Source: Eggerthellaceae bacterium UBA3686
Lineage (GTDB): Bacteria > Actinomycetota > Coriobacteriia > Coriobacteriales > Eggerthellaceae
Direction of reading: 5' to 3'
NCBI GenBank assembly: GCA_002371495.1
Contig: DFIX01000029.1
Coordinates: 1 to 27,199 of the forward strand
DNA: 27,199 bases
Every line of letters starts with the position of its first letter. Position 1 is the stretch's first letter. A program made the position numbers and the translations under genes. The notes beneath the pieces are model-generated. The model ran no database searches. It was not told the DNA's origin and worked only from the letters and a program-made list of their open reading frames with translations. This document shows, in pieces, positions 14,670 through 23,456 of this stretch.

Positions 14670-14730
14670 TCATAGCTTAGAATGGCTTCCTGGGGCTTAA
14701 GAAACCCCTCTGCAAAGCGCGGCTCGACGG
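14670..14730. repeat. ~58-bp palindromic repeat, copy 2
   Basis: Same-orientation partner of the copy at 11429-11485; it starts 19 nt after the NimA-like stop codon. The fold is GGCTTCCTGGGGCTT paired with AAACCCCTCTGCAAAGC. It overlaps the open end of the broken Fe-S AKR frame. Confidence 0.6.
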
Positions 14731-15229
14731 CAATCCGCATTCGGCATCACTGAGCGCAGGATTTCCATTAATAAAGGCAGCCGTCTTGCCTGCTATCGCT
14801 ACGTTGAGCGAAGTCGAACGGGCCTCGTTTTCGAAAACCCAGTAATAACGTTGAATTGACGTAATGAACGGTTCGAGCCTTGCGCTTTCGGATTCCTGCA
14901 TCTTCGCGAGGTCGGCGAACTTGTTCACCGTCGCGATGTCGATGCCGACTGCGCATGGCTGGCAATGTCCGCAGTACGTGCACTGGCCGTAGTACGCATG
15001 CGCCGAAATGCCCCTGCACGATCCATTCGTCGGTATGCCCTTTCATGGCGTAGCCCAGGTTGTCGCGGATGAGCGGGTCGGCCATCCAACAGTCGAGCAG
15101 GTTCATCCCGCCTTCGCGGCATGTTTCCGCAACCGTGCGCGTTTCCCCCGGTGTGCCCTTCATCCATTCCGGACCGAAACCGACCTCGCTTACGCGCAGG
15201 CCCGTCTTCCCAAGTTCACGATACTTCAT
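14677..15229 (-). pseudogene. Aldo/keto reductase with C-terminal Fe-S motif, middle deleted and frame lost
   Basis: ATG 15229 (GGAGAGGTGG upstream) starts MKYRELGKTGLRVSEVGFGP, and the frame remains AKR-like through AMKGHTDEWIVQGHF. Near 15000 it jumps to another frame that reads AYYGQCTYCGHCQPCAVGID, then IATVNKFADLAKMQES, i.e. the CX2CX2C ferredoxin-like tail of AKRs of ~380 residues. About 200 residues of the barrel are missing. After about 14863 the tail no longer matches the family and runs through repeat sequence to a stop at 14677, so the second cysteine cluster is lost as well. Confidence 0.85.
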
Positions 15230-15281
15230 GTGATTCCACCTCTCCAAACAAGACGCGCAACGTGCCTGCGTATCTCAACGT

Positions 15282-15338
15282 GCCACATGTGGCCTTACGG
15301 CAATCGCCGCGCTCCCGGATGGCGTGGGCGCGGCGATT
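15282..15338. repeat. Palindrome GCCACATGTGGC plus an 11-bp-arm hairpin
   Basis: GCCACATGTGGC (15282-15293) is a perfect 12-bp palindrome upstream of the broken Fe-S AKR. Directly beside it, AATCGCCGCGC (15302-15312) pairs with GCGCGGCGATT (15328-15338) around a 15-nt loop. The hairpin follows the stop of the intact AKR (minus strand) and may terminate it, although no U run follows. Confidence 0.5.
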
Positions 15339-15388
15339 ATCCCGTTGTACACAGTTGGCTTAAAGCTGCGTACCGTACAGGCGCTATA

Positions 15389-16240
15389 CTACATGGCGCT
15401 CTTGATGAACCCGAGCAGGCCGCCGACGACCGTGAGGTCGGTGTGGTCGTAGCAGATGGAGTGGTCGGTGTCGAGCGCGTCGATGGCCGCATGGTCTTCG
15501 GCGGAAAGCTCGAAGTCGAACACGTCGATGTTCTCGGCCATGCGCTCGGGCTTCGTGGACTTGGGGATGACGACGACATCGGAATCGACGAGGTGGCGCA
15601 GCGCGACCTGGCCCACGCCCTTGCCGTACTTGGAGCCGATCTCGGTCAGCGTCGGGTTGTGGAAGAAGTCGTTGGCGCCCTCGGCGAACGGGCCCCATGC
15701 CATGTGCTGCACGCCGAGCTGCTCCATGTTGGCGTGCGCGGGCTTCTGTTGCCAAAACACGTGGGTCTCTACCTGGTTGAGCGCCGGCGCCACCTTCGCG
15801 AACGTGCAGAGGTCGAGCAGGCGCACCGGGTCGAAGTTGGAGACGCCGATGGACTTAACAAGGCCTTCCTCGAGGGCGCGCTCCATGTCGCGCCACGCGC
15901 CGTAGTAGTCGTTGTAGGGCTGGTGCAGCAGCATCATGTCGATGTAGTCGAGCCCCAGGAGCTCCAGCGATTGCTTGATGGAATCGTAGGTCTTGCCCTC
16001 GCCGTAGTTGGACACCCACACCTTGTCTACCAGGAAGATGTCCTCGCGGGCGACGCCGCTCTTGGCGATGGCTGCCCCGACGCCGCGCTCGTTCATGTAG
16101 GCCTGCGCCGTGTCAATGAGACGGTAGCCGGCCGCAAGCGCGTCGCTAACGCAACGCTCGGTTGTCTCGTCGTCAATCTGGAAGACGCCATACCCCAGCA
16201 TCGGCATCTTCATTCCGTTCTTCAGCTCTGCGTACTCCAT
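15389..16240 (-). CDS. Aldo/keto reductase
   Basis: A 283-residue NAD(P)H-dependent oxidoreductase with all four catalytic residues: D43 and Y48 in LIDTAQAYMNERG, K73 in FLVDKVWVSN, and H106 in DMMLLHQPYNDYYG. VKSIGVSNFDPVRLLDLC is the C-terminal barrel signature and VVVIPKSTKPERM contacts the cofactor. AAAGGAC precedes the ATG. It is divergent from a LysR gene that probably controls it. A deleted paralogue of this gene lies at 10885-11094. Substrate unknown. Confidence 0.93.
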   Translation of the reverse strand: MEYAELKNGMKMPMLGYGVFQIDDETTERCVSDALAAGYRLIDTAQAYMNERGVGAAIAKSGVAREDIFLVDKVWVSNYGEGKTYDSIKQSLELLGLDYIDMMLLHQPYNDYYGAWRDMERALEEGLVKSIGVSNFDPVRLLDLCTFAKVAPALNQVETHVFWQQKPAHANMEQLGVQHMAWGPFAEGANDFFHNPTLTEIGSKYGKGVGQVALRHLVDSDVVVIPKSTKPERMAENIDVFDFELSAEDHAAIDALDTDHSICYDHTDLTVVGGLLGFIKSAM

Positions 16241-16359
16241 TATGATGTCCTTTCATCTTTCGGGTTATCGTCTGTGCATAGTTTCGCAGTGCCAACAGTT
16301 GAAGTACAATGCTTTTTGAGTTGCTTTGTATACATTATTTGCATACTGAAGAGACAGCC
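16241..16359. promoter_or_regulatory. Divergent AKR/LysR promoter region, conserved in the decayed duplicate
   Basis: Compared by eye with the matching region 11095-11211, three blocks are kept in order: ATAGTTTCGC, GTACAATGCTTT (TTGTACAATGC in the duplicate) and GCATACTG just before the LysR start. The rest has diverged. The TACAA...TTGTA half-sites here resemble a LysR-type dyad. The blocks are likely the regulator site and the two -10 regions (TATGCA on the AKR side). Confidence 0.5.
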
Positions 16360-17205
16360 ATGGACCTTGAACAGTTAAAGCAGCTTGTCGCGGTGGACGA
16401 GGCGGGCACCATATCGGGCGCGGCACTTGCCACCAACATCACGCAGCCGTCGCTTTCTCGTTCAATGCGCCGGCTGGAAGCCGAGCTGGGGTGTGAGCTG
16501 TTCGAGCGCACGCGCAACAGCGCAACGCTCAACGAAGCCGGCCGCGTCGCAGTCGAGGGCGCCCGCGACGTGCTGGCCGCCGAGCAGCGCATGCGCAACT
16601 CGCTCGACGAGCTGGCCCGACGAAAACGCACCTTGCGCGTGGCTGCGGTGGCGCCTGCGCCGGTATGGAACTTGACCGCGCGCATAGTCGAGCGATTCCC
16701 GGGAACTATATTGGCGTCCGAGGTGCTGTCCGAAGCCGAGGTGGAGCGTCGATTGTTCGACCGTACGGCCGACTTGGCGATAACCCGCCGTCCGATGGCT
16801 CTGCCCAATTGCGAATGCGTGCCCCTCATGGCGGAAAGCCTGTTCGTGTCTGTGCCGGCCGGCCATCCGCTTGCCACACGCCAGATTGTCGGCTTTTCCG
16901 ATCTGGCCGATGAGACGTTCCTGGTCATGGACGGCATCGGCTTTTGGAAGGAAGTCTACGAGCAGGGCATTCCCGACGTGAATTCCATCGTGCAGCGCGA
17001 CCGCGAGGTCTTCGAGCAGCTCGTGGACAGTTCGGACCTCCTGTGCTTCACGACCGATGCGCCCCAGAATCGCAACCATTCGAAAGGGCGCGTTGACGTG
17101 CCGATATCCGATTCCAGCGCACACGCCACGTTCTTCCTTGTGACGCTCAGGGGCGCGGTTGAGCGCGTGCAGGAAATCGTCGACTGGGTCAGGCGTGCCG
17201 AGTGA
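16360..17205 (+). CDS. LysR-family transcriptional regulator
   Basis: A 281-residue LysR protein. The N-terminal winged HTH is MDLEQLKQLVAVDEAGTISG ... ITQPSLSRSMRRLEAELGCE, and the C-terminal part is a periplasmic-binding-like effector domain (LRVAAVAPAPVWNLTARIVE; VPLMAESLFVSVPAGHPLAT). I used the ATG at 16360 because the longer in-frame start at 16309 lies in the conserved promoter region and the duplicate copy shares MDLE. It probably regulates the divergent AKR; the inducer is unknown. Confidence 0.92.
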   Translation: MDLEQLKQLVAVDEAGTISGAALATNITQPSLSRSMRRLEAELGCELFERTRNSATLNEAGRVAVEGARDVLAAEQRMRNSLDELARRKRTLRVAAVAPAPVWNLTARIVERFPGTILASEVLSEAEVERRLFDRTADLAITRRPMALPNCECVPLMAESLFVSVPAGHPLATRQIVGFSDLADETFLVMDGIGFWKEVYEQGIPDVNSIVQRDREVFEQLVDSSDLLCFTTDAPQNRNHSKGRVDVPISDSSAHATFFLVTLRGAVERVQEIVDWVRRAE

Positions 17206-17218
17206 CACGCCGACGCCT

Positions 17219-17460
17219 AGCACACGCGGCGCGAACAAGCCCATAACCGATGGGGACATGATTGCGCTGGAACGCGCGAGCAAGATCGCATCGCAACTGC
17301 TGCCCCTCCGAAACACCCGCTTCATAGAGAGCAGCCTCGCCGGCAAGCCTCTGCAACTTCGAGCAGAATGGGGACTTCGTGCGCGACCCCGATCTCGTAT
17401 TCCAAACACTGCTGTCATGCAAGCTGCTGCTCGGGGACCTGTAGCCTATTCTTTGACGAG
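17219..17460 (+). other. Unrecognised coding remnant, split over two frames
   Basis: After the LysR stop, one frame reads DGDMIALERASKIASQLLPL then RNTRFIESSLAGKPLQ; about 20 bases further, another frame reads EQNGDFVRDPDLVFQTLLSC KLLLGDL and a TAG. The amino-acid texture looks coding and the switch looks like a frameshift, but I recognise no family and no start. It may be the tail of another decayed gene. Confidence 0.3.
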
Positions 17461-17491
17461 CAGCGGAAACAACTTGCACTCAACCCGCAGC

Positions 17492-18478
17492 TCATCCATT
17501 CACAAGATTGATCGGCTGTTCGCCAGCGGCAACACGTGCAATGTTTTCCCAGATGGTCGTCCAGGCGCGGCGGAACATGCCCACAGTAACGCCGCCGATG
17601 TGCGGCGACAGCACGAGCCTGTCGGCCGCCTCGCCCGCAAGCACGGCCAGCGGATGATCGGGCTGCACCGGCTCGGGCGAGAGCGTGTCGAGGCCTGCTG
17701 CGCCTATCGTGCCGCCCTCGAGCGCACGAGCAAGGGCCACCTGGTCGACAATCTCGCCCCGGGCGGTATTCACCAGGATCGAATCGGGTTTCATGGACGC
17801 CAGGAAATCGGCATCCACCAGATTCGTGGTTTCGGGCGTGACCGGCACGTGGATGCTCACGATATCGCACGTGCGCGCGAGCTCCGAAAGCGGCAGATAG
17901 CGCACTCCGAGCTGCGCCTCGACGTCGGCGCTGCGGCGGTGGTGGTTCCAATACGCCACATCGCACCCGAAGGCCTGTAAGCGCAGGGCGGTTTGCCTGG
18001 CGATGGCGCCCATTCCCACCAGTCCCACCGTGCAGTCGCCCAGTTCGCGGATGCCCGCGACCATCAGGCGCTCCTTCACCTGTATCTGCTGGCCCGAGCG
18101 AACAGCCGCGTCGCCTTCGCGCAAGTGCCGCAGGCAAGCCAACATAAGCAGAATGGCCTGCTCGGCAACGGCTGCTGCATTGGCGCCGGCGTTATTGCAC
18201 ACCGCGATGCCGCGCTCCCGCGCCGCAGCCACGTCGATCGCATTGAACGCCACACCTTCGGAATGCACGAGCTTCAAGCTCGGGAACGCATCCATCAGCC
18301 TTGCGCTGACCGGGCTGATGGCGTCGGCCGCAATGAAATCGACGTCGCCCGCCAGGGCGATGATGTCGTCATCGGACGTCCCGCGCGGCGCCACGACCGC
18401 CTGAACCTGGCGCACAATCTCGAAGTCGGGCAGATACTTGTTGAAACGCTTCTCGTCGCCGATCACCAAAAGCTTCAC
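17492..18478 (-). CDS. D-isomer-specific 2-hydroxyacid dehydrogenase
   Basis: A 328-residue NAD-dependent dehydrogenase interconverting a 2-oxo acid and a D-2-hydroxy acid. The Rossmann motif is GLVGMGAIARQTALRLQAFG. The catalytic triad is R240 (NTARGEIVDQ), E269 (LSPEPVQPDHPL) and H293 (LSPHIGGVT). The start is GTG at 18478 with AGGGGG upstream; no ATG is better placed. It is the third gene of a minus-strand run behind the hybrid kinase and GGDEF-EAL genes, 54 nt after the latter. Substrate is not predictable; phosphoglycerate dehydrogenase-like paralogues have the same core. Confidence 0.92.
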   Translation of the reverse strand: MKLLVIGDEKRFNKYLPDFEIVRQVQAVVAPRGTSDDDIIALAGDVDFIAADAISPVSARLMDAFPSLKLVHSEGVAFNAIDVAAARERGIAVCNNAGANAAAVAEQAILLMLACLRHLREGDAAVRSGQQIQVKERLMVAGIRELGDCTVGLVGMGAIARQTALRLQAFGCDVAYWNHHRRSADVEAQLGVRYLPLSELARTCDIVSIHVPVTPETTNLVDADFLASMKPDSILVNTARGEIVDQVALARALEGGTIGAAGLDTLSPEPVQPDHPLAVLAGEAADRLVLSPHIGGVTVGMFRRAWTTIWENIARVAAGEQPINLVNG

Positions 18479-18532
18479 TGTTTCCCCCTACGTGAATCAC
18501 CTTACCTGGCAAAGTGACTCTCTCCTCGCCCC

Positions 18533-20200
18533 TTAAGCCGAGTAGTACTTCTCGACGAGCTGGTCGAACGACAGCGGTTCCGAGAAATAGGCCCCCTGCA
18601 TGGTCGTTACCGACATTTCCGAAACGATGTCGCGGAGCTTCTCGTTGTCGATTCCCGCAACGTTCACGTGCTCGACATAGCACGATGCCATCTTCGTCAG
18701 ATACCCGACAAGCTCGCGGCTCTTCGGATCGTCCGCAATCTCGTCGACGAAGTGAGCGTAAATGCTCACCGCGTCGGGTAGCTCGCTCTTCAGGAAGCTG
18801 ATGGAATCGGTCCCCCCGCCAAAATCGCCGATGATGGCAAGGATGCCGTTCTCGTGCAGGGCGTCGATGATGTCTTTCATGCGCTCGATGCCGACGTAAC
18901 GGCAATCGCCGCCGAGCTTCAAGCTCAACTGGCTCGCGGGAAAACCGCTTTCCTCGAGCGCGAGGAGCACGCTGTCGACATAGTAATCGGACTCGAGCTG
19001 AAGACGGTACGCGTTTATGCACAAGAAGAAGTCGGGGTCGCGCTCGAGCAGTTTCACCGCATCGGACAAGCTCTTGGAAAGCACGAAATCGCCAAGCTCT
19101 TCGAAGACGAAATCGCGCTCCAATATGGGCATGATGGTTGCCGAATCTATCTTGCCGTAGCGTTCGTCTTCCCAGTAAAACGTTGCCTCGACGCCGGTGG
19201 GAACCCCGGTTTCCGCCGAAACGACCGGCACGTACTCGACCCCGAAGCCCTTGCAACCGTCGTATACGCATTCCCTGATGATGCTGAACATCTCTAGGAA
19301 TTCGCTAGTCTCGTAACCGAACCCGCCGTTGAAATCGACCAGTGCGCCGTGCTTGCGCGAAGCCGACTCCTCGTACGCGTAGTTCAAGCACGACATGATG
19401 GCCGACGCATCCACGTCCGAACTATACGTCGAGATAAGCCCCCCGTTGGCGGTCAGCACGTTGTTCAGGCCGTTTACTTCCACGCCACGCTGCAGGCGGT
19501 AACGAATATGGTCGTAGATCGCCGACATCTCCTCGCGCGTCAGCGAATCCGACAGCACGCCGAACGCCGCGCCATCCAGCCGGTACACGCTCCCTCTACC
19601 GCCAAGCGTCTCTTGTATCTGCCAAGCGGTCTCTTGCAGAATGCGATTGCCGTACGAATAACCGTGAACGCGGTTGATCTCGGAAAACCCGCTGATGCCC
19701 ACCTGGAGCGCCAACACGCCCGATTCCGAGCTGATGCGCTTGGAAAGGTCGTCGGCAAAGGCGTGCTTGTTCGGCAGGACCGTTACCGGGTCCGTGGAAT
19801 TCGTCAGCCCCTCGTTGAACAGCGCGCCGCCGATGAGGCTCGGAGCACCGCTTTCGCCGCGCAACACGGCGCCGACCGCGCGAAACACCGCGTACTCGCC
19901 GCTTACCGTGCGCACACGGTACGTGATGTCGTATGCCTGGGTACCGCCCGAAAGCAAGGGCGCCATAGCGTCCATGTAGCGCTTGCGGTCTTCGGGATGC
20001 AGGTAATCGGCCCAATTCATCGCGCCGTTAGGAATGTATTCGCCCGGCAATCCGAACAACTCGACCGCGCTCTTCGTATAGCGCGTGAACCCGCCGTCGA
20101 CATGCATGAGCGTCACCATACCGCCATCGGTAAGCATGGTGAAAGCATCGAACACGTCGTCGAGCATCTTCTTCTGCAAGGGATCCATGTTGATATCCAC
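18533..20200 (-). CDS. PAS-GGDEF-EAL protein with both catalytic domains degenerate
   Basis: A ~555-residue cytoplasmic signalling protein. The PAS domain covers about residues 10-135 (FTMLTDGGMVTLMHVDGG, GMNWADYLHPEDR-like region). The GGDEF domain follows (LPNKHAF; the signature site at ~208-213 is RLDGAAF in place of R-GGDEF). The EAL domain has EAT at 338-340 instead of EAL. ITE has become LGG, DDFG has become GDFG, and KID has become SIY, and the AEGVE glutamate is missing. Neither c-di-GMP synthesis nor hydrolysis is expected; it may act as a binding or protein-interaction module. Start: GTG 20200 has AAAGGACAGG upstream; ATG 20188 and a TTG at 20227 are alternatives. It lies ~70 nt downstream of the hybrid kinase. 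Confidence 0.88.
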   Translation of the reverse strand: MDINMDPLQKKMLDDVFDAFTMLTDGGMVTLMHVDGGFTRYTKSAVELFGLPGEYIPNGAMNWADYLHPEDRKRYMDAMAPLLSGGTQAYDITYRVRTVSGEYAVFRAVGAVLRGESGAPSLIGGALFNEGLTNSTDPVTVLPNKHAFADDLSKRISSESGVLALQVGISGFSEINRVHGYSYGNRILQETAWQIQETLGGRGSVYRLDGAAFGVLSDSLTREEMSAIYDHIRYRLQRGVEVNGLNNVLTANGGLISTYSSDVDASAIMSCLNYAYEESASRKHGALVDFNGGFGYETSEFLEMFSIIRECVYDGCKGFGVEYVPVVSAETGVPTGVEATFYWEDERYGKIDSATIMPILERDFVFEELGDFVLSKSLSDAVKLLERDPDFFLCINAYRLQLESDYYVDSVLLALEESGFPASQLSLKLGGDCRYVGIERMKDIIDALHENGILAIIGDFGGGTDSISFLKSELPDAVSIYAHFVDEIADDPKSRELVGYLTKMASCYVEHVNVAGIDNEKLRDIVSEMSVTTMQGAYFSEPLSFDQLVEKYYSA

Positions 20201-20269
20201 GGTATCGTTCCTGTCCTTTTCTCTCAAAATGTAGGCCTGCCGATCGTTCCCGACCGCCCGTCCGCCAGG

Positions 20270-23095
20270 CTAGCGCCTTAGCAGTTCGCCGAGCGTCTCG
20301 AAAAGGCGGTCCAGATCGACGGGCTTGGTCAGATGCGCGCTCATACCCGCCTGCAACGATCGCTGCACGTCCTCGTCGAACGCGTTGGCGGTCATGGCGA
20401 TAATCGGGATGCTCTTGGCATCGGGGCGGTCGAGGGCGCGAATCGCCCGCGTGGCCTCGAGGCCGTTCATAACGGGCATCTGCACGTCCATGAGCACCGC
20501 ATCGTAGGCCCCCGGTTCGCTCTGCGCGAATTTGTCGACTGCAACCTGGCCGTTTTCGGCCCAATCGGCGGTTATGTCGATCATGTCGAGCAATTCCTTC
20601 ATAATCTCGGCGTTGATCTCGATATCTTCCGCCAAAAGGATGTTGCAGCCCGATAGATCGACCTCGCCTCTCTCTTCCTTGCTCTCGCCCTTGTTCGACG
20701 CCACCTTTTGCAGCGCCGAAACGACCGATGAGGCAAAGAGCGGCTTTGCCATGAAATCGTCGATTCCCGCCTCAACGGCATCGTCGGCGATATCGTCCCA
20801 GTTGTAGGCCGTAAGAACGATGACGGCGGAATCGTTGCCGCAGATCTCGCGGATTCTGCGCGTGACTTCCAGGCCGTCCATCTCGGGCATCTGCCAGTCC
20901 ACGAGCACCAAATCGTAGGCTTCGTGCCGCGCGGCCTTCAGCTGGATCGCGTCGATGGCCGCGGCACCGCCCACATAGGTGTCGGCCGCGATGCCGATCT
21001 CTTCCAAAACGATACGCGCGTGCTCGCAGGCTATGGGATCGTCATCGACGACAAGAACCTTCATCCCCTGCGTCGGGACGTTGCCCGCACGCTGCTCCTT
21101 GCGGTTGCTATTGCGCAGCGTAACGTCGACGGTAAAGGTGGTTCCAACGCCCTTTTGGCTTTCGACCGAGATGTTGCCGTTCATCAGCTCCACGATGTTC
21201 TTCGTGATGGCCATGCCCAACCCAGTGCTGCCGTACTTGTTGGCCTTCGATGCCTCTTCCTGCGAAAACGCATCGAATATCTTCGGCAGGTACGATGCAT
21301 CCATACCCACTCCCGTATCGGCCATGGTGAAGCGCAGCGTCGACTGACCCTCGAACTCGGCTATGCGCTCGACCGAGAAGTCGACCGAACCGCCCTCGGG
21401 GGTAAACTTGACCGCATTGCCCAAGATGTTGATGATGACCTGCTTGAGCTTCACATTGTCGCCGATGTAGAAGTCATCGATGTGGCCCTTGATGTTGCAA
21501 CGGTAATCGAGTCCGCGGTCGACGCACTGGCTGTTTATCATCGTGTTTATCTGCTCGAGCATCTCGACAAACGAGAACTCCTCGTTTCGTATGGTCAAGC
21601 GACCGCTCTCGATGCGGCTCATATCGAGGATGTCGTTGATGAGCGTCAGCAGATGCCGGGCGCTCGCGCCGATTTTCTCTAGGTGGTCGCGCACGCTGTC
21701 GGGCAGGTCCGGGTCCTTCAGGGCAATGCTGTCGAGGCCGATGATGGCGTTCATGGGCGTGCGAATCTCGTGGCTCATGCTCGACAGGAAGGCGGTCTTG
21801 GCGACGTTGGCCTGATTTGCCGCATCAAGGGCCATCTTCAGCTCCTCGTTGCGGGTGAGGTGCTCTTTCTGGATCTCGGTCGAATCGGTCTTCAGCACGA
21901 TGTAAAACTCTGCTTCGAGGTCGATCGCGTAGAAATCGAACTGCTTGTAATAAACCTCGTCATCTATCTGAATGCAGATGTCGACGGCATACGATTCCGC
22001 GACCTTCAATCGCTCGGCGACCGTCTGCAGCGACAAGGCGCGCATGACCTCGCGTTTCTCGGCGTCGCTGCCCACGAGCGCCGGGTAGACTCGTCCGTTG
22101 AGGTAATCTTCGTACAGGCCGCTGTTCGTCGTCGGGAAGATGCCGCCGGCCTTCACTTTCGCCGCCTCGCCGATCGACACGTCGTAGCGACCGTTCGACA
22201 GGTAGGCGACCATATCGAACCGCTCGGCCAAGATCTTGCCCGTAAGGGTGTCTTTCACTTTCTCGTCGTTGCATTCCTGCTCGGTCACGAACGCTATGAC
22301 GTCACCGGTCAGCGGATGCCTCGTGAGCGACGCCGAGATGCGGACGAAGCAGGCGCGGCCGCTTTTGCGGACCGTGTAAAACGTTTGCGAGACGTTTACC
22401 GTGCCCTCGGCATAGCCCTTGAGCAGCGCATCACGCCCAAATAGGTTCAGGAACTGCGAGCGCTCGACCGAAATGGGCAAATGCGCAACGCGTTGGTGCA
22501 GCGAGTCCGTGTACGAAAACGCAAGGGAATCGGAATCGTACGCGTCAGTTCCCCTGATCTCTTCATACGCGTCCTTCGTCAGGTTCGCGCGGAATATCAC
22601 GAGCGTTTTATCGTTGACGCGGTAGAAGCTCGCGCCCATGTTCGAATAGACGCTGCGCAAGCGCTCCTCGTGCTGCTTGAGCGCGGTTACATCCATATAC
22701 GTGCAGTACAGGTATTCCTCGCCGAAATCGTCGATGAAAGCGTAGTGGACGTTGCACCAGATCCTGTTCTTCTTGGCCGTGATCTTCTGGATGGTAAGCA
22801 CGCTGCTGCCGTCGTACGCAACCCGATGGCTCATCATGCTGCGGACCAGCGGACGGTCCTCGGGATTCGTGGACTTGTAGTAGCCCATGCCCGACATCAG
22901 CTCGTGTGCCTCGTCGATCGAGCACTCCATCATGGCGGCGAACTCATCCGAGATGAAAACGGGCTCCATGCGACTGCCCTTGGTACGACGCAGCAGGACG
23001 GCATTATTGCCCATCTGCTTTATGTTCTTCAGGAAATGTTCTTTCGCCTCCTGGGAAGCGTGCGAGGTGTCGAGCGGTAAAGCTGAATTGGCCAT
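20270..23095 (-). CDS. Hybrid sensor histidine kinase with PAS-like input and two receiver domains
   Basis: 941 residues, soluble (no membrane helix seen). Residues ~25-415 hold three PAS-like modules (YMDVTALKQHEERL ends the first). The HisKA domain has phospho-accepting H442 in SMSHEIRTPMNAII. The HATPase shows ILGNAVKFTPEGG, DTGVGMD and GSTGLGMAITKNIVELM. Receiver 1 has D733 (LVLVDWQMPEMDGLE), and receiver 2 has D870 (AVLMDVQMPVMNGLE) with TANAF and TKPVD. No Hpt domain or output domain is fused, so a separate phosphotransfer protein or a downstream partner is expected. Start ATG 23095 (MANSALPL) has AGGAG 8 nt upstream; the frame stays open upstream but without ribosome site. It heads the probable operon with the degenerate GGDEF-EAL gene. 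Confidence 0.93.
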   Translation of the reverse strand: MANSALPLDTSHASQEAKEHFLKNIKQMGNNAVLLRRTKGSRMEPVFISDEFAAMMECSIDEAHELMSGMGYYKSTNPEDRPLVRSMMSHRVAYDGSSVLTIQKITAKKNRIWCNVHYAFIDDFGEEYLYCTYMDVTALKQHEERLRSVYSNMGASFYRVNDKTLVIFRANLTKDAYEEIRGTDAYDSDSLAFSYTDSLHQRVAHLPISVERSQFLNLFGRDALLKGYAEGTVNVSQTFYTVRKSGRACFVRISASLTRHPLTGDVIAFVTEQECNDEKVKDTLTGKILAERFDMVAYLSNGRYDVSIGEAAKVKAGGIFPTTNSGLYEDYLNGRVYPALVGSDAEKREVMRALSLQTVAERLKVAESYAVDICIQIDDEVYYKQFDFYAIDLEAEFYIVLKTDSTEIQKEHLTRNEELKMALDAANQANVAKTAFLSSMSHEIRTPMNAIIGLDSIALKDPDLPDSVRDHLEKIGASARHLLTLINDILDMSRIESGRLTIRNEEFSFVEMLEQINTMINSQCVDRGLDYRCNIKGHIDDFYIGDNVKLKQVIINILGNAVKFTPEGGSVDFSVERIAEFEGQSTLRFTMADTGVGMDASYLPKIFDAFSQEEASKANKYGSTGLGMAITKNIVELMNGNISVESQKGVGTTFTVDVTLRNSNRKEQRAGNVPTQGMKVLVVDDDPIACEHARIVLEEIGIAADTYVGGAAAIDAIQLKAARHEAYDLVLVDWQMPEMDGLEVTRRIREICGNDSAVIVLTAYNWDDIADDAVEAGIDDFMAKPLFASSVVSALQKVASNKGESKEERGEVDLSGCNILLAEDIEINAEIMKELLDMIDITADWAENGQVAVDKFAQSEPGAYDAVLMDVQMPVMNGLEATRAIRALDRPDAKSIPIIAMTANAFDEDVQRSLQAGMSAHLTKPVDLDRLFETLGELLRR

Positions 23096-23456
23096 TGGCG
23101 CTTCTCCTGATACTGGCCGCAAACGCGCAAAAACCCGCTTGCGACCATAAGAGCCTATACGAGCGGCATACTTGTGCATATTGTACCGATTAAAAGCTAT
23201 TCGCGCTTGTTGAGGAGACGATTCTTTATTCGCTGGAAAGCAAACGGGAAGGATGGTCCGATCGCCGAATTCGGGCCGCCTTGGCAATGAAGACACGCCT
23301 CTCTGAATCCAAGCTTGCTTTCCCAAAAGCGCTGGCAAACGGCAAAGTTGCAGCGTTTGTGTCCATGATGCGAAATACCTGCAATGCAAAGACGCACCCC
23401 GACCAGAACGTTACAATACGTTATTTGACTAACGAGATTGCGCAAGTGGGGGAAAC
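23096..23456. other. Gene-free divergent intergenic region, kinase / MATE
   Basis: 361 bp between the divergent starts. No convincing coding signal on either strand. Possible -10 hexamers are TACAAT at 23412-23417 for MATE and TACAAT (read on the minus strand, 23180-23185) for the kinase, both without clear -35 partners. No strong hairpin seen. Confidence 0.4.

Noticed and set aside
23096..23389. Longer N-terminus for the hybrid kinase
   Set aside because: The open frame upstream has no domain similarity, while ATG 23095 has an ideal AGGAG.
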